From positions 1,612,001-1,676,000 of the forward strand of contig CAWIKR010000002.1 of assembly GCA_963836775.1 (NCBI GenBank): DNA of 64,000 bases, written 5' to 3'. The notes under the pieces were generated by a model. The model had not been told where the DNA came from and searched no databases. It saw nothing but the letters and a program-made list of their open reading frames with translations. Below, piece by piece: positions 34,080 through 43,600 of the stretch (the stretch's first letter is position 1; the number at the start of each line of letters is the position of its first letter). Origin of the DNA: DASQPR01 sp963836775. GTDB taxonomy: Bacteria; Actinomycetota; Actinomycetes; Mycobacteriales; Micromonosporaceae. The translations under genes and the position numbers were made by a program.

Positions 34080-35482
34080 GCACACCTCGCGTCGAGCTGG
34101 CGACCCGCATCCGCACTCGCATCGGCCGACCGGTTGACAGTCTCCATGTGGCCGCCGCGCTCGAGGCGGACGGAGTCACCGACCAATCGGCTCTCGACGT
34201 TTACGGCCAGCCGGACGTGTTCGCACTGGCCGACGAGTTGTACGAGATATTGGACCGGCCGGCCGTGCCGGCATCGTCGCCACGCACCGGCCGTGCCTTG
34301 TGGTGGAAGAACGCGCTCCGTGACTGTTCGCACGGCCTGCTCTACCTGCTTCCCAGCGCGCTGCTCCCGGTTGCCCTCGTCTATGTGGGGCACCGTCCGC
34401 TGGCTGTCACCTTGGTCGCCGCGAGCGCATTTGGCTGGGTCTGGGCTGCCGGAATTGCCGGGCTGGCGTACCGGTTGCTCGGCTGCGGCCGGCCCGCGTA
34501 CGCGGCACGAGTGCTTCGGTGGGCGGCGCTCGTCAGCCCCGCGCTCGGCGGCCTGATCGGCCTGGTCGTGATGGCATCGGCGGGTGGTGGCCCGAGGTTG
34601 GCCGTTGTCGCCGCGGGGCTCTTGGCCTATCAGACCGCGTCAACAATCGCGCTTATCTACCAGGCCGAGCTTCGGCTGTTCGCGACGATGGCACCGGGTG
34701 TCTGCGTCGGAGTCGCCAACCTCGTCGTCGGCGTCCCCAGCGCTGCGGTCACCGCGTACGTCGGTGCGGGGTCGCTGGCCCTGAGCCTCGGGGTCATGAC
34801 CTGGCAGACAACCCGGCCAATGAACGTGGCGGGCTGGCCGCCGGCCGCGCCGGTCGAGACGTCACTGCTGCGCGCCGTGGGTCCAGAACTGCGCCAACTC
34901 TTGGGCGTGCTGTTCTACGCCGCGCTGTCGGCCGCGTTCTTGCTCCATGTCGACGCGAAATATCTGTCCAGCCCGACCGGGCTTGCCATCGCCGCGGCAC
35001 CGGTGATCGTCGGAATGGGCTTCGTGGAGTGGCGCGTGCACCGATTCCACGATCGAGCCAGCGCGCTGCTCCATCGGGTGAGCTACCCGTGGGAGTTCCG
35101 GGTGGTCGTCTGGCGCCGCCTGGCCATCGAACTTCTCGGCGTCCTGTTCACTATCGGCGCGCTCGCGGTCGCACTCATGATCGTGCTGCGCTCCTCCGGC
35201 CAGCTCACCGATGCCTCGGTGGCTCTGATCAGTGCCCACGTCGCGGTAGCCGGCGCCTACTTTCTCGCATTTCTCGTGGCCGGGCAGGCCCGGTACGCCC
35301 GCCTCAACGCCGCTCTGGCGGCGGCGCTCGGGCTACAGGTCGCCTTGGCCGTGGCACTTCCCGGGGGTTATCGCCCACTCAACGACGGGTTGGCGTTCCT
35401 GGCCAGCGCCATCGTCCTCCAAATGCTCCTTCTCACGACCCTGTCCCGGGACCTCGGGCAGGCCTGGCAATACCGACGGTAA
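34076..35482 (+). CDS. Polytopic membrane protein, probable glycan exporter in the PelG position
   Basis: A 468-residue protein. The first 75 residues are soluble and helical (VDSLHVAAALEADGVTDQSA and DVFALADELYEIL). About eleven to twelve hydrophobic helices follow, with a basic loop WRVHRFHDRASALLHR near 320. The total length is near that of PelG (about 455), and it sits right after the PelF-like gene with an ATGA overlap. I do not see a PelG signature, so identity as a PelG homologue is inferred from position and topology. It probably moves the glycan through the membrane together with the glycosyltransferase. Confidence 0.65.
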   Translation: MSTPRVELATRIRTRIGRPVDSLHVAAALEADGVTDQSALDVYGQPDVFALADELYEILDRPAVPASSPRTGRALWWKNALRDCSHGLLYLLPSALLPVALVYVGHRPLAVTLVAASAFGWVWAAGIAGLAYRLLGCGRPAYAARVLRWAALVSPALGGLIGLVVMASAGGGPRLAVVAAGLLAYQTASTIALIYQAELRLFATMAPGVCVGVANLVVGVPSAAVTAYVGAGSLALSLGVMTWQTTRPMNVAGWPPAAPVETSLLRAVGPELRQLLGVLFYAALSAAFLLHVDAKYLSSPTGLAIAAAPVIVGMGFVEWRVHRFHDRASALLHRVSYPWEFRVVVWRRLAIELLGVLFTIGALAVALMIVLRSSGQLTDASVALISAHVAVAGAYFLAFLVAGQARYARLNAALAAALGLQVALAVALPGGYRPLNDGLAFLASAIVLQMLLLTTLSRDLGQAWQYRR

Positions 35483-35499
35483 TGGGGAAAGGACCAGAA

Positions 35500-36228
35500 A
35501 TGCACGCAGTGATTCTCGCCGGCGGAAAAGGCGTGCGGCTCCGGCCGTATACGACCGCGCTGCCGAAGCCGTTGGTTCCCATCGGTGACACCCAAACAAT
35601 CCTGGAGATCATTCTCGAACAGCTTTCGGGCTGTGGCTTCACCTCCGCCACGCTGGCGATCAACCACATGGGCCCGCTGATCAAGGCGTTCGTCGGTGAC
35701 GGACACCGATGGGGAATGGAGATCGAGTACGCCGAGGAGACCGCGCCCCTGTCCACCGTCGGCCCGCTGTTCGGCCTGCGCGATCGGTTGCCCGAGCACT
35801 TCGTGGTGATGAACGGCGACGTGCTGACCGATCTGGACTTCGGCGACCTGCTTAAGCAGCACGAGGTGTCTGGGGCGCCGCTCACCGTCGCGACCGCGAC
35901 CCAGAGCATCCGGATGGAGTTCGGTGTGCTCGACGCCGCCGATGGCCGGATCGTCGGCTTCACCGAGAAGCCGACCATCAGCTACCGCGTCAGCATGGGC
36001 GTCTACGGAATGTCGCGTAAGACGCTGGCTCCGTATCCGGCCGGTCTCTCATTCGGCTTCGACGAGCTGGTGCTGGACCTGTTGAGCCGGGACGAGCAGC
36101 CGGCCAGCTACGACTTCTCCGGCTTCTGGCTCGACATCGGCCGGCCCGATGACTACGACGAAGCGAATCGCAACTGCGCCGAGATGTTGCCGCAGCTGCT
36201 TCGCCGGCGGGTCGAGGCGACGGCATGA
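35500..36228 (+). CDS. Sugar-phosphate nucleotidyltransferase
   Basis: The ATG at 35500 follows GGGGAAAGGA at a 7-nt spacing, giving 242 residues. The signature AVILAGGKGVRLRPYTTALPKPLVPIG is the nucleotide-binding loop and Lys region of hexose-1-phosphate nucleotidyltransferases. FVVMNGDVLTDLDF holds the metal Asp, and FTEKPTISYRVSMGVYGM and FWLDIGRPDDY are family motifs. It activates a hexose-1-phosphate to an NDP-sugar. The short length (no LbH repeat domain) is typical of GDP-mannose or dTDP-glucose type enzymes in glycan loci. Confidence 0.9.
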   Translation: MHAVILAGGKGVRLRPYTTALPKPLVPIGDTQTILEIILEQLSGCGFTSATLAINHMGPLIKAFVGDGHRWGMEIEYAEETAPLSTVGPLFGLRDRLPEHFVVMNGDVLTDLDFGDLLKQHEVSGAPLTVATATQSIRMEFGVLDAADGRIVGFTEKPTISYRVSMGVYGMSRKTLAPYPAGLSFGFDELVLDLLSRDEQPASYDFSGFWLDIGRPDDYDEANRNCAEMLPQLLRRRVEATA

Positions 36229-37121
36229 GACGCGTGCTGGTCTTCGGCGCCTCTGGTTTCATCGGCAGCCAGGTGTGCGTGTCGTTGCGGGAGAATCCGA
36301 GGGTAAGCGCGGTCATCACGCCTGGCCGCCGACAGTACGACCTGGTCAACGGCGACGTGCCGAACCTGGTGGCACTGCTTCGATCCGAGTGGCCGGACAC
36401 GATTGTCAACTGCACCGGGCTCCTCGGTGGCCTCGGCCACGAGCTGGTGCAGGCCAACACCGTCGTCACCGCGAAGCTCATCGACGCGATCGGGCAGGTC
36501 GCGCCGGGCATTCGGCTGGTACGCCTGGGCTCAGCCGGCGAGTACGGAGTAGTCGCTCACGGGCGGGCGGTAACCGAGGACGACCCCGCCGTGCCGGTGA
36601 GCCCGTACGGCGTCAGCCACCTGGCCGCCACCTCGCTGGTCCGGATCGCCAGTGCGGCCGGACAGGTCGATGGTGTCGTGCTGAGAGTGTTCAACCCGAT
36701 CGGCCCGGGGCTGCATCAGGAGAACCTGCTCGGTCGGGCGGTCAAGCAGATCCAGCAGGCGATGCGCGACGGCGCCGGCCACATCTGCATGGGTCCACTG
36801 TCGGCGTGGCGGGACTTTGTCGACGTACGCGATCTCGCCGCCGCCGTCTCCGCCGCTGCGTTGAAGCCGGCGCTCGATCACCGCGTCTACAACGTTGCCA
36901 GTGGTTCGGCCGTTCCGGCACGAACGGCGATGGAGTTGCTCGCGGCCACCGCCGGCTTCGCCGGCGAGATCCGGGAGGAGGCACCGGCTCCGTCCCGGTC
37001 GGCCGCAGTGGACTGGATGCGCGGCGATATCTCACGCGCGTCCGCGGAGCTGCGCTGGACACCCACCTATGACCTGGGCGAGTCGGTCAAGGCGATCTGG
37101 GCGGGAGCAGCGACGCCGTGA
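36225..37121 (+). CDS. NAD-dependent epimerase/dehydratase (SDR), atypical active site
   Basis: A 298-residue SDR with the N-terminal VLVFGASGFIGSQV and the LRVFNPIGPG, WRDFVDVRDLAAAV motifs of NDP-sugar epimerases/reductases. The catalytic Tyr is in SPYGVSH, where the usual Lys of YxxxK is His. This substitution could reduce or change catalysis. The gene overlaps the nucleotidyltransferase by ATGA and the next gene by GTGA, so all are translated together. It probably acts on the sugar nucleotide made by its upstream neighbour. Confidence 0.85.
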   Translation: MRRVLVFGASGFIGSQVCVSLRENPRVSAVITPGRRQYDLVNGDVPNLVALLRSEWPDTIVNCTGLLGGLGHELVQANTVVTAKLIDAIGQVAPGIRLVRLGSAGEYGVVAHGRAVTEDDPAVPVSPYGVSHLAATSLVRIASAAGQVDGVVLRVFNPIGPGLHQENLLGRAVKQIQQAMRDGAGHICMGPLSAWRDFVDVRDLAAAVSAAALKPALDHRVYNVASGSAVPARTAMELLAATAGFAGEIREEAPAPSRSAAVDWMRGDISRASAELRWTPTYDLGESVKAIWAGAATP

Positions 37122-38098
37122 CGCGCATGGGCACATGGGTTCTGCTTCTCGTTATCGTGCTGACCGCCGGCTCCTGCACCAGCAAGGTCCGGACCGGCGG
37201 AAACTCGAAACGCCACGCCACGCCTCGAGTCGGCGCCATCACCAGCTGGGTCTACCAGCTGCAGGGCTATGCCCATGGCAAACTCGACGCGCTCGCCCGT
37301 GCGCCCCAGCAGCTCGCCGTCATCGATCTTGCCCGCGATGCCGGCCGCGACTACTTCACTGCCGGCGAAGTCGCATCGCTCCGCCGATCCGGAAAGATCG
37401 TGCTCGCCTATTTCGAGATCGGCAGCATCGAGACCTTCCGGCCGGAGTACTCGTTCCTGCGCAAGCAGGCTCCGGATCTGATCCAGAACCGCTGGAGCGA
37501 GTGGCCGAACGAGTTCTTCGTCCGCTACTGGGACGAGCGATGGTGGACCGACGTCATCCGTCCTCGGGTGGATCAGGCGGTGCGGGCCGGATTCGACGGC
37601 GTCTACCTGGACACGCCGCTCGCCTATGAGAACGTCACGTTGCCCGAAGGTCAGAGCCGGACCGGGCTAGCGCGCGAGATGGTCCGGCTCATCGCCCGGA
37701 TCAGCGAGCATGCAAAGTCCAAGTCCCCCTCGATGTTGATAGTGCCGCAGAACTCGCCCGAGCTCCGGATGATCCCCGGCTACCTGGAGGCGATCGACGG
37801 CATCGGTGTGGAGGAGTTGTTCGTCCGCGCCATGAACCAGCCGTGTGTCGAGAGCTACTGCGCCGAAGACCTCGCCAACACCCGAGCGATCCGGGCTGCG
37901 GGCAAGTTCGTCCTGGCCGTGGACTACGCGTCGCAGCCCGGCACCATCCGCCTCGCATGCGGCCGTTACCAGCAAGAAGGTTTCGCGGGCTATGTCACGA
38001 CCCGCGATCTGGATCGAATCGATCCGCCATGCAATGCCCCCTCACGTCAACCCACCACCCCAGCAGAACCGCGTTCCACCCTTGAGAGGAGCAAATAG
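37118..38098 (+). CDS. GH114-type endo-alpha-1,4-polygalactosaminidase-like lipoprotein (Ega3-like)
   Basis: From a GTG overlapping the previous stop, 326 residues. The signal peptide has a lipobox-like LTAGSC near residue 20. The TIM-barrel domain shows WVYQLQGYAHGKL, LAVIDLARDAG, KIVLAYFEIGSIE, FDGVYLDTPLAYENV (catalytic Asp strand) and IVPQNSPEL with IDGIGVEELF, all typical of GH114. Fungal Ega3 of this family cuts deacetylated galactosaminogalactan. The tail (after 305) is Pro/Arg-rich. It gives this locus a second hydrolase of different family from the Sph3-like protein. Confidence 0.85.
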   Translation: MTRMGTWVLLLVIVLTAGSCTSKVRTGGNSKRHATPRVGAITSWVYQLQGYAHGKLDALARAPQQLAVIDLARDAGRDYFTAGEVASLRRSGKIVLAYFEIGSIETFRPEYSFLRKQAPDLIQNRWSEWPNEFFVRYWDERWWTDVIRPRVDQAVRAGFDGVYLDTPLAYENVTLPEGQSRTGLAREMVRLIARISEHAKSKSPSMLIVPQNSPELRMIPGYLEAIDGIGVEELFVRAMNQPCVESYCAEDLANTRAIRAAGKFVLAVDYASQPGTIRLACGRYQQEGFAGYVTTRDLDRIDPPCNAPSRQPTTPAEPRSTLERSK

Positions 38099-39403
38099 GT
38101 GGCCAAGACCATCGGAGTTGTGGGAATGGGCTACGTCGGCCTGACGCTGACCGCGGCTCTGGCAAATAAGGGCTTTACGGTCTACGGCGCGGATGTGGCG
38201 CGCCCGATCGTCGAGTCACTCACCCGAGGGCGCCCGCACATCTTCGAACCCGGAGTCGCGGAGTCGTTCTCCAATCATGTCGGTACGTCCATCTTCGTCA
38301 ATACCGAACTTCCGCAAGACACCGTTGATGTCGCGGTGATTTCTGTGTCCACCCCCGTCGACGACGACACGCACCTGCCAAACCTGCGCAACCTCAAGGC
38401 CGCGGCGGAGCATGTGGCCGAGCGCTGCTCGCCGTCGACCCTGGTCGTGGTGCGCAGCACCGTCCCGGTCGGCACCAGCCGCGCCGTGGTCCTGCCGGTG
38501 CTCCTCAACGCCTGGGGCAGCGCCCGGCTGGTGATGGCGCCTGAGCGCACCATCCAGGGTCAGGCGCTGCGCGAGCTCGTCGAGTTGCCGCAGGTCGTGG
38601 GTGGTCTCGATGACGACAGCCTGGCGGCGGGTCTCGAGTTCTTCGGCGGGCTCGCGGCCCAGCTCGTCCCGGTGTCCAGCATGGAGGCCGCGGAGCTGGT
38701 GAAGCTGTCGAACAACTGCCACACCGACCTCATCTACGCGTACGGGAACGAGATCGCGCTCGTCGCCGAGCAGCACGGACTCGATCCACTTGAGGTCATT
38801 CGCGCAGCGAACCTCGACTATCCGCGGCCGGACCTGGCCAAACCCGGTTACGTCGGGGGCGGCTGCCTGTCCAAGGATCCGTACATCATGATCAATAGCG
38901 CCACCGACCGCGAGCCGTTCCTGGTCCAGAAGGCCCGCGAACTCAACGAGTACCTCCCGGTGCACGTGGCCGAGCGCGTCACCGAGATGATCTCCGAAGT
39001 GCTCGGGGACACCAAGGATGCCCGGCTCGCCGTGCTCGGATGGGCCTACAAGGGCTGGCCGGCCACCGATGACATGCGCGGCACCCCGATCGCCTCGATG
39101 ATGCCGGTCTTCAACGCCGCCGGCATCACCGTGACGGGGCACGATCCGATGGTCTCGCCGGACGTCATCAGCCAATACGGAGGCGAGCCCGTCAGTCTGG
39201 ATAAAGCGTTCGCCGACAGCGACGCGGTGCTGATCATCAACGACCATCCCGACTATCGCGCCATCCAGGTCGACTCGATACTCACCGACAACCCGCCAAA
39301 ATTGATCTACGACTCCTGGCGGATTCTCGACGAGACCGCGGTCGTCGCGGCCGGCGTCCGGTACGCCGGGCTCGGCTACGTCGCAAAGGAGCCGGTGGCA
39401 TGA
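38099..39403 (+). CDS. UDP-sugar 6-dehydrogenase (WecC/WbpA/Ugd superfamily)
   Basis: A 434-residue protein with the NAD motif GVVGMGYVGLTLTAALANKG, SVSTPVDDDTHLP and RSTVPVGTSR. The central helix has ELVKLSNNCHTDLIYAYGNE and the catalytic Cys is in GGGCLSKDP. The C-terminal domain has VLGWAYKGWPATDDMRGTP. Oxidation of C6 of a UDP-hexose or UDP-HexNAc gives the uronic acid. The pattern fits the UDP-ManNAc/GlcNAc dehydrogenases slightly better than UDP-glucose dehydrogenase. The GTG start follows GAGAGGAGC. It overlaps the next epimerase by ATGA, implying that a uronic acid is built in this cluster. Confidence 0.9.
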   Translation: MAKTIGVVGMGYVGLTLTAALANKGFTVYGADVARPIVESLTRGRPHIFEPGVAESFSNHVGTSIFVNTELPQDTVDVAVISVSTPVDDDTHLPNLRNLKAAAEHVAERCSPSTLVVVRSTVPVGTSRAVVLPVLLNAWGSARLVMAPERTIQGQALRELVELPQVVGGLDDDSLAAGLEFFGGLAAQLVPVSSMEAAELVKLSNNCHTDLIYAYGNEIALVAEQHGLDPLEVIRAANLDYPRPDLAKPGYVGGGCLSKDPYIMINSATDREPFLVQKARELNEYLPVHVAERVTEMISEVLGDTKDARLAVLGWAYKGWPATDDMRGTPIASMMPVFNAAGITVTGHDPMVSPDVISQYGGEPVSLDKAFADSDAVLIINDHPDYRAIQVDSILTDNPPKLIYDSWRILDETAVVAAGVRYAGLGYVAKEPVA

Positions 39404-40347
39404 GGGCGCTCCTGCTCGGCGGGGCCGGTTTCATCGGGCTGCACCTGGCCCGCCGGCTCGTCACCGATGGCCACGATGTCACCATCGTCGACGACTTCTC
39501 TCGGGGACGCGATGACCGAGACGTCAGTGCCCTGCGCGATCACCCCCGCGTCGAGGTGATCTCCGGAGACCTGACCGATCCGGCGACCTACGCCGCCCTG
39601 CCGCACGGCTGGGACCAGATCTACCTGCTGGCGGCGATCGTCGGGGTGCGCAACGTAGAGGCCGCCCCGGCGAAGGTGGTCCGGGTCAACTCGCTGGCCG
39701 TCCTCCACCTGCTGGATTGGATCGCTCCGGGCGAGCGCCTGTTCTTCGCGTCGACCAGTGAGGTCTACGCGGGCGGCGTCGACCTCGGAGTGGTGCCGGT
39801 GCCGACTGGCGAAGCCGTGCCGGTGATGGTGGCCGATGTGACCGCACCCCGGTTCAGCTACGCGATCAGCAAGTTGCTCGGCGAGGCCGCGGTCATCCAC
39901 ACCGCGGCCGCGAAGGGCTTCCCGGCGGTGGTGGGCCGATTCCACAACGTCTACGGGCCGAGGATGGGCGCCGACCACGTGATCCCGGAGCTGTCATTGC
40001 GGGCGATGCGCGGAGAGAATCCGTTCCGGGTCTATGGCACCGACCAGACGCGGGCCTTCTGCTTCGTGGATGACGCCGTCGAGGCGATGGTCCGGCTGAT
40101 GGCAAGCACGGCGAGCGGGATCGTGCATATCGGCAACGATTCCGAGGAGACCAATATCGGCGACCTCGCCAAGTTGGTGCTGCGAATCGCAGACGCTGAC
40201 CTGGACCTGGTGGCCGCCCCGGCGCCGGCCGGCGCGGTTGCCCGGCGCTGCCCAGACCTCGCCAGGCTGCGGCAGTTGACCGGATTTGAGCCGACGGTCT
40301 CGCTCGAGGACGGCGTCCGCCGAACATTTGAGTGGTATCGGCAATAG
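39400..40347 (+). CDS. NAD-dependent epimerase/dehydratase (SDR)
   Basis: A 315-residue SDR: LLLGGAGFIGLHLARRL, FFASTSEVYAGG, the intact YAISK active site, GRFHNVYGPRMG and TRAFCFVDDAVEAMVRL. The latter are typical of UDP-glucuronate epimerases/decarboxylases and similar enzymes. Following directly on the 6-dehydrogenase, it likely epimerises or decarboxylates the uronic-acid nucleotide. It is the last gene of the run and a perfect hairpin follows 22 nt after the stop. Confidence 0.88.
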   Translation: MRALLLGGAGFIGLHLARRLVTDGHDVTIVDDFSRGRDDRDVSALRDHPRVEVISGDLTDPATYAALPHGWDQIYLLAAIVGVRNVEAAPAKVVRVNSLAVLHLLDWIAPGERLFFASTSEVYAGGVDLGVVPVPTGEAVPVMVADVTAPRFSYAISKLLGEAAVIHTAAAKGFPAVVGRFHNVYGPRMGADHVIPELSLRAMRGENPFRVYGTDQTRAFCFVDDAVEAMVRLMASTASGIVHIGNDSEETNIGDLAKLVLRIADADLDLVAAPAPAGAVARRCPDLARLRQLTGFEPTVSLEDGVRRTFEWYRQ

Positions 40348-40369
40348 CGCAAGTCAGCGGCCCGGTGGA

Positions 40370-40393
40370 GGGGCGGTCCGTTTGGACCGCCCC
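40370..40393 (+). terminator. Hairpin terminator after the exopolysaccharide cluster
   Basis: GGGGCGGTCC and GGACCGCCCC form a perfect 10-bp stem with a GTTT loop, 22 nt after the last gene of the cluster. The tract after it is TTCTCC, with no long T-run, as is common in high-GC actinobacteria. Confidence 0.8.
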
Positions 40394-40487
40394 TTCTCCA
40401 TGTCCTGGTTTTTAGCGTATGAGGCGTAGGCGCCGTTTTCCGGATGGTCTACATATTGTCGTGCGTGATAACGTCAGCCGGATTTTC

Positions 40488-40619
40488 AGTGGCCACAACG
40501 ACCTGATCGCCCGGGACAGCTCCGGAAACATGTGGCTGTTCACCGGCACCGGGGCCGGCGGCTTCAACCCTCGCACCAAGCTCAGCTCGGGGTTCGCGGC
40601 GTACCCGCGGATCTACTGA
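40488..40619 (+). pseudogene. C-terminal stub of an FG-GAP/VCBS-repeat protein
   Basis: The frame SGHNDLIARDSSGNMWLF followed by GTGAGGFNPRTKLSSGF is one FG-GAP-type blade (DLLARDSSGxLWLYxGxGxGGFxxRxxxGxGW). Only this last blade remains. The upstream residues are arginine-rich and carry no signal peptide, and no ribosome site is seen. It lies between two strong hairpins and is probably a remnant of a secreted beta-propeller protein. Confidence 0.55.
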
Positions 40620-40631
40620 CCGACGGCACGC

Positions 40632-40670
40632 GACAAAGGGGGCGGACCGCAGCGGTCCGCCCCCTTTGTC
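40632..40670. terminator. Bidirectional 19-bp hairpin terminator
   Basis: Two perfect 19-nt arms (40632-40650 and 40652-40670, beginning GACAAAGGGGG) surround one central A; the real loop would be about 5 nt. It separates the FG-GAP stub from the convergent phosphodiester-glycosidase gene. A-run and T-run on the two sides let it work in both directions. Confidence 0.85.
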
Positions 40671-40695
40671 ATGTCAGGAATACCGTGCCGTCCGC

Positions 40696-43600
40696 CTAGT
40701 TCACCGTGACGGCAAGTGTGCCGGCAACACCGCCCGCGATGACAGTGATCGTCACCGTGCCGGAGTGGTGCCCGGTGACCACACCGGTACGCCGATCCAC
40801 CGACGCCACCCGCGGATCCGATGACGTCCACGCGCGGGACACCGGGTCAGTGATCGGCATGGTCAGGGCGGTGGCATCGTCGCCGGTCACGGTTGTTCCG
40901 ATTGCGGTCAACATCACCGACGAGCCGACCGCGACCGACGCCGGCCCGTCGCTTGACGCCGGCCGATCGACCGTCACTGACGCGAGCACCGGCTGCACCG
41001 CGAACTGCACGGTGCCGTTCGGCAGCACGTGGAACAGGCCGTAGTTGTAGAAGCCACCCTGATCGGTGGGCGCGTACGGCGGTGAACCGGCGTCCGCGAT
41101 CACGAAATTCGGCACGCCGCCGGAGCCGGAGGTGAGTGCACCGGCCGAGGACCGGATCTCCTCGGCCCAGCCGCGCGAGTGGCCGAACAGCATCAGCACG
41201 TGTGTGAACGGATGCGTCTGCTGATACCGGTTGGCGAGTTCCTCGTACATCTGGGCTTCCCACCGGTCGGCGAACTGGCTGTCCGCGCGTGGGTGCGGGT
41301 CGTAGGCGGGTACGTGCGTGACGATCACCGTGACCGGTGAGGTGTTCGCGCTGAGCTGGTCGACGAGCCACTGGTATTGCGACTCGTCGGCGTCGACATT
41401 CTGGTACGGGTCCGAGGCCAGGATGCCGATGTGCGCGGAGTCGGTGACGATCACGTTCGCCGAGCCCATCGCGTACTGGTAGTGGGTGTCCCCGAAGACC
41501 GCGGCGTAGTTTCCGGTCTCCGGAGTCGCGCCCTGGGTGATCTCGTGGTTGCCGACGGCATCCCGGTATGGCACACCGAGACCGTCCAGCAACGAGCGGG
41601 CCAAGTCCAGATTCGCCGGGTCGCCACTGTCCGGCATGTCACCGAGCGCCTGCACCTGGGTCGGCCGGGAGGCCGCCGGCAGCGTGCCGAACGAGGTGCC
41701 GATCGACTTCATCACGGTCGGGCCGGTGCCGCCCGGATCGGCGGCGCGGACATGCGCGTCGTCCATCGCCGCCAGCGTGGTGCCACCGGCGCTGAACGAG
41801 CCCACGTCGGTGAACTTCAGCCACGACGGGTTGTCCGGCAGGGCATGATAGACCGGCGGGACCGGCGGCCTCGGCGAGTAGACCGCCTGCAGCCCGGACA
41901 GCAGCACGTCACCGGTCAGGTTCGGACCCGGCTTGATAGTGACCAGGCCGAGGTAGTTGACCCGGAGCGGGAACTGGAGTCCGGCCGGCAGGTTCGCCAC
42001 CACGTATTGCCAACCGTCCCAGGTGACTCCGGTCGGGTAGAAGCTGGTCGGCTGGTTGCTGGCCTGCCAGATGCCGATGTTCAGCGACACGATGCCGGGA
42101 TCCAGCGCCTTGCCCGGACGCGTGGCGAGGTCGGCGTTGCCCTTCACCCAGACGCCAATGCCGATCGGAGCCTGGTTGCCGTTGCGCAGGCCGATCTGCT
42201 CCGATTCCGGATCATCGAGGTAGATCGACAGGTCGAAGGTCTTGCTCTGGTTCGGGTAGTGGTAGTGCACGGCCATCGAACCGGACGACGATCCGGGTGG
42301 CGACTCGTCCGAGGCGCTGATCGAGCCGGTGGGTCCGGTGTCCGGGCCGGGGCTGGGCACCTTGCGCGGATAGACGTTGACGTATTGGTCAGTGACCGAC
42401 CACTTGGAGATGTCGTGCAGGCTGTCGACCGGGACCGTGGTCTGCCCGATCGCGACACTGACCGAGGCCGACGTGCCACCCACCGACGCGGTAACCGTAG
42501 CCAGACCATTGCCACTCGCGGCCGCGGTGAAGATCCCGTGCGCATCCACCGACCCCAGATCCGCAGGGTCGACGGTCCAGTGCACCGCTTCGTCCGAGAG
42601 CGTCACGTCGCCCGCGCTGAGGGTCAACTGCTGCGCCACGCCGTTGTTCAGGTCAACCTGCGCCGGCGACACACTCAGCGACGGCAGCGAGGTCACTACC
42701 TTCAGCGGTACGAGTGACTGCGCGCGCCCGGCCTTGATGCGCAGGATGCCGACGCCGCCTCGGGTCCCAGCCGATAGCGACGTCCCGTGCACCGATGCCA
42801 GCGACGGCGGGAATACCGACAGCGAAACCGGCTCCGCCGCCGGATTGCCGGCGCGATCCAGTGCGTACGCGGGAACGTCGATGGTCGTGCCGACCAGAAC
42901 CGATAGCGGCTTTCCGGCATTGACCACCGCGGACGTGGCCGTGGTCGGTGCGGTCTCGGTGCTGTAGATGAACAGGCCGTTGGCGACCGGTCGCTCGTGA
43001 CCGTCGGACGGCACGTTGAGGACCGACGCCTCGGTCTGCCCGGGCAGCCGGCCAACCATCTGAGTGGAGCCACCGGAGTCGAAGAGGATGGCGTTGTAGG
43101 CGCCGTGCTGCATCATCCACCCGGCGATCTGCGGCCGGGTCAGGCCCTGCGCCACGCCCTCCGGCTGGTGCCCGTCGAAGGCCGCGAAGACCGCGTGCGT
43201 GCCGTCTTTGGTGACCCCGACAGCGGTAACCGGGTTGTCGACGTTGTTCTCCCCGCCGCCTTGCAGTGGCACGCCCAAAGCACCGTCCTTGACCAGGATT
43301 GCACCGCCGCTGACGGCCTGCCGGATGTGCTGGTCCGGGCTCAGCGACTCGGCCGTGGTGACGGTGTCGCCGACCTTGACGTGCGCTGTCAGCCACGCCG
43401 CCTGGGCGCCGGTGGCGACCAGGTCGGTGGTGCCCTCCGGGAGCTGCGGCAGATCGGTGACGCCAGTCTTGATGTCGGCGACGGTGAGCTGATCACCGGA
43501 GACGGTGCCGGAGACGACCGTGGCCGCCGGGATCGGTGACGGGGTGCCCAGGAACGGGGTCACGTGCACCAGTGCGCCGCCGGACTTGGACAGGTCTTCA

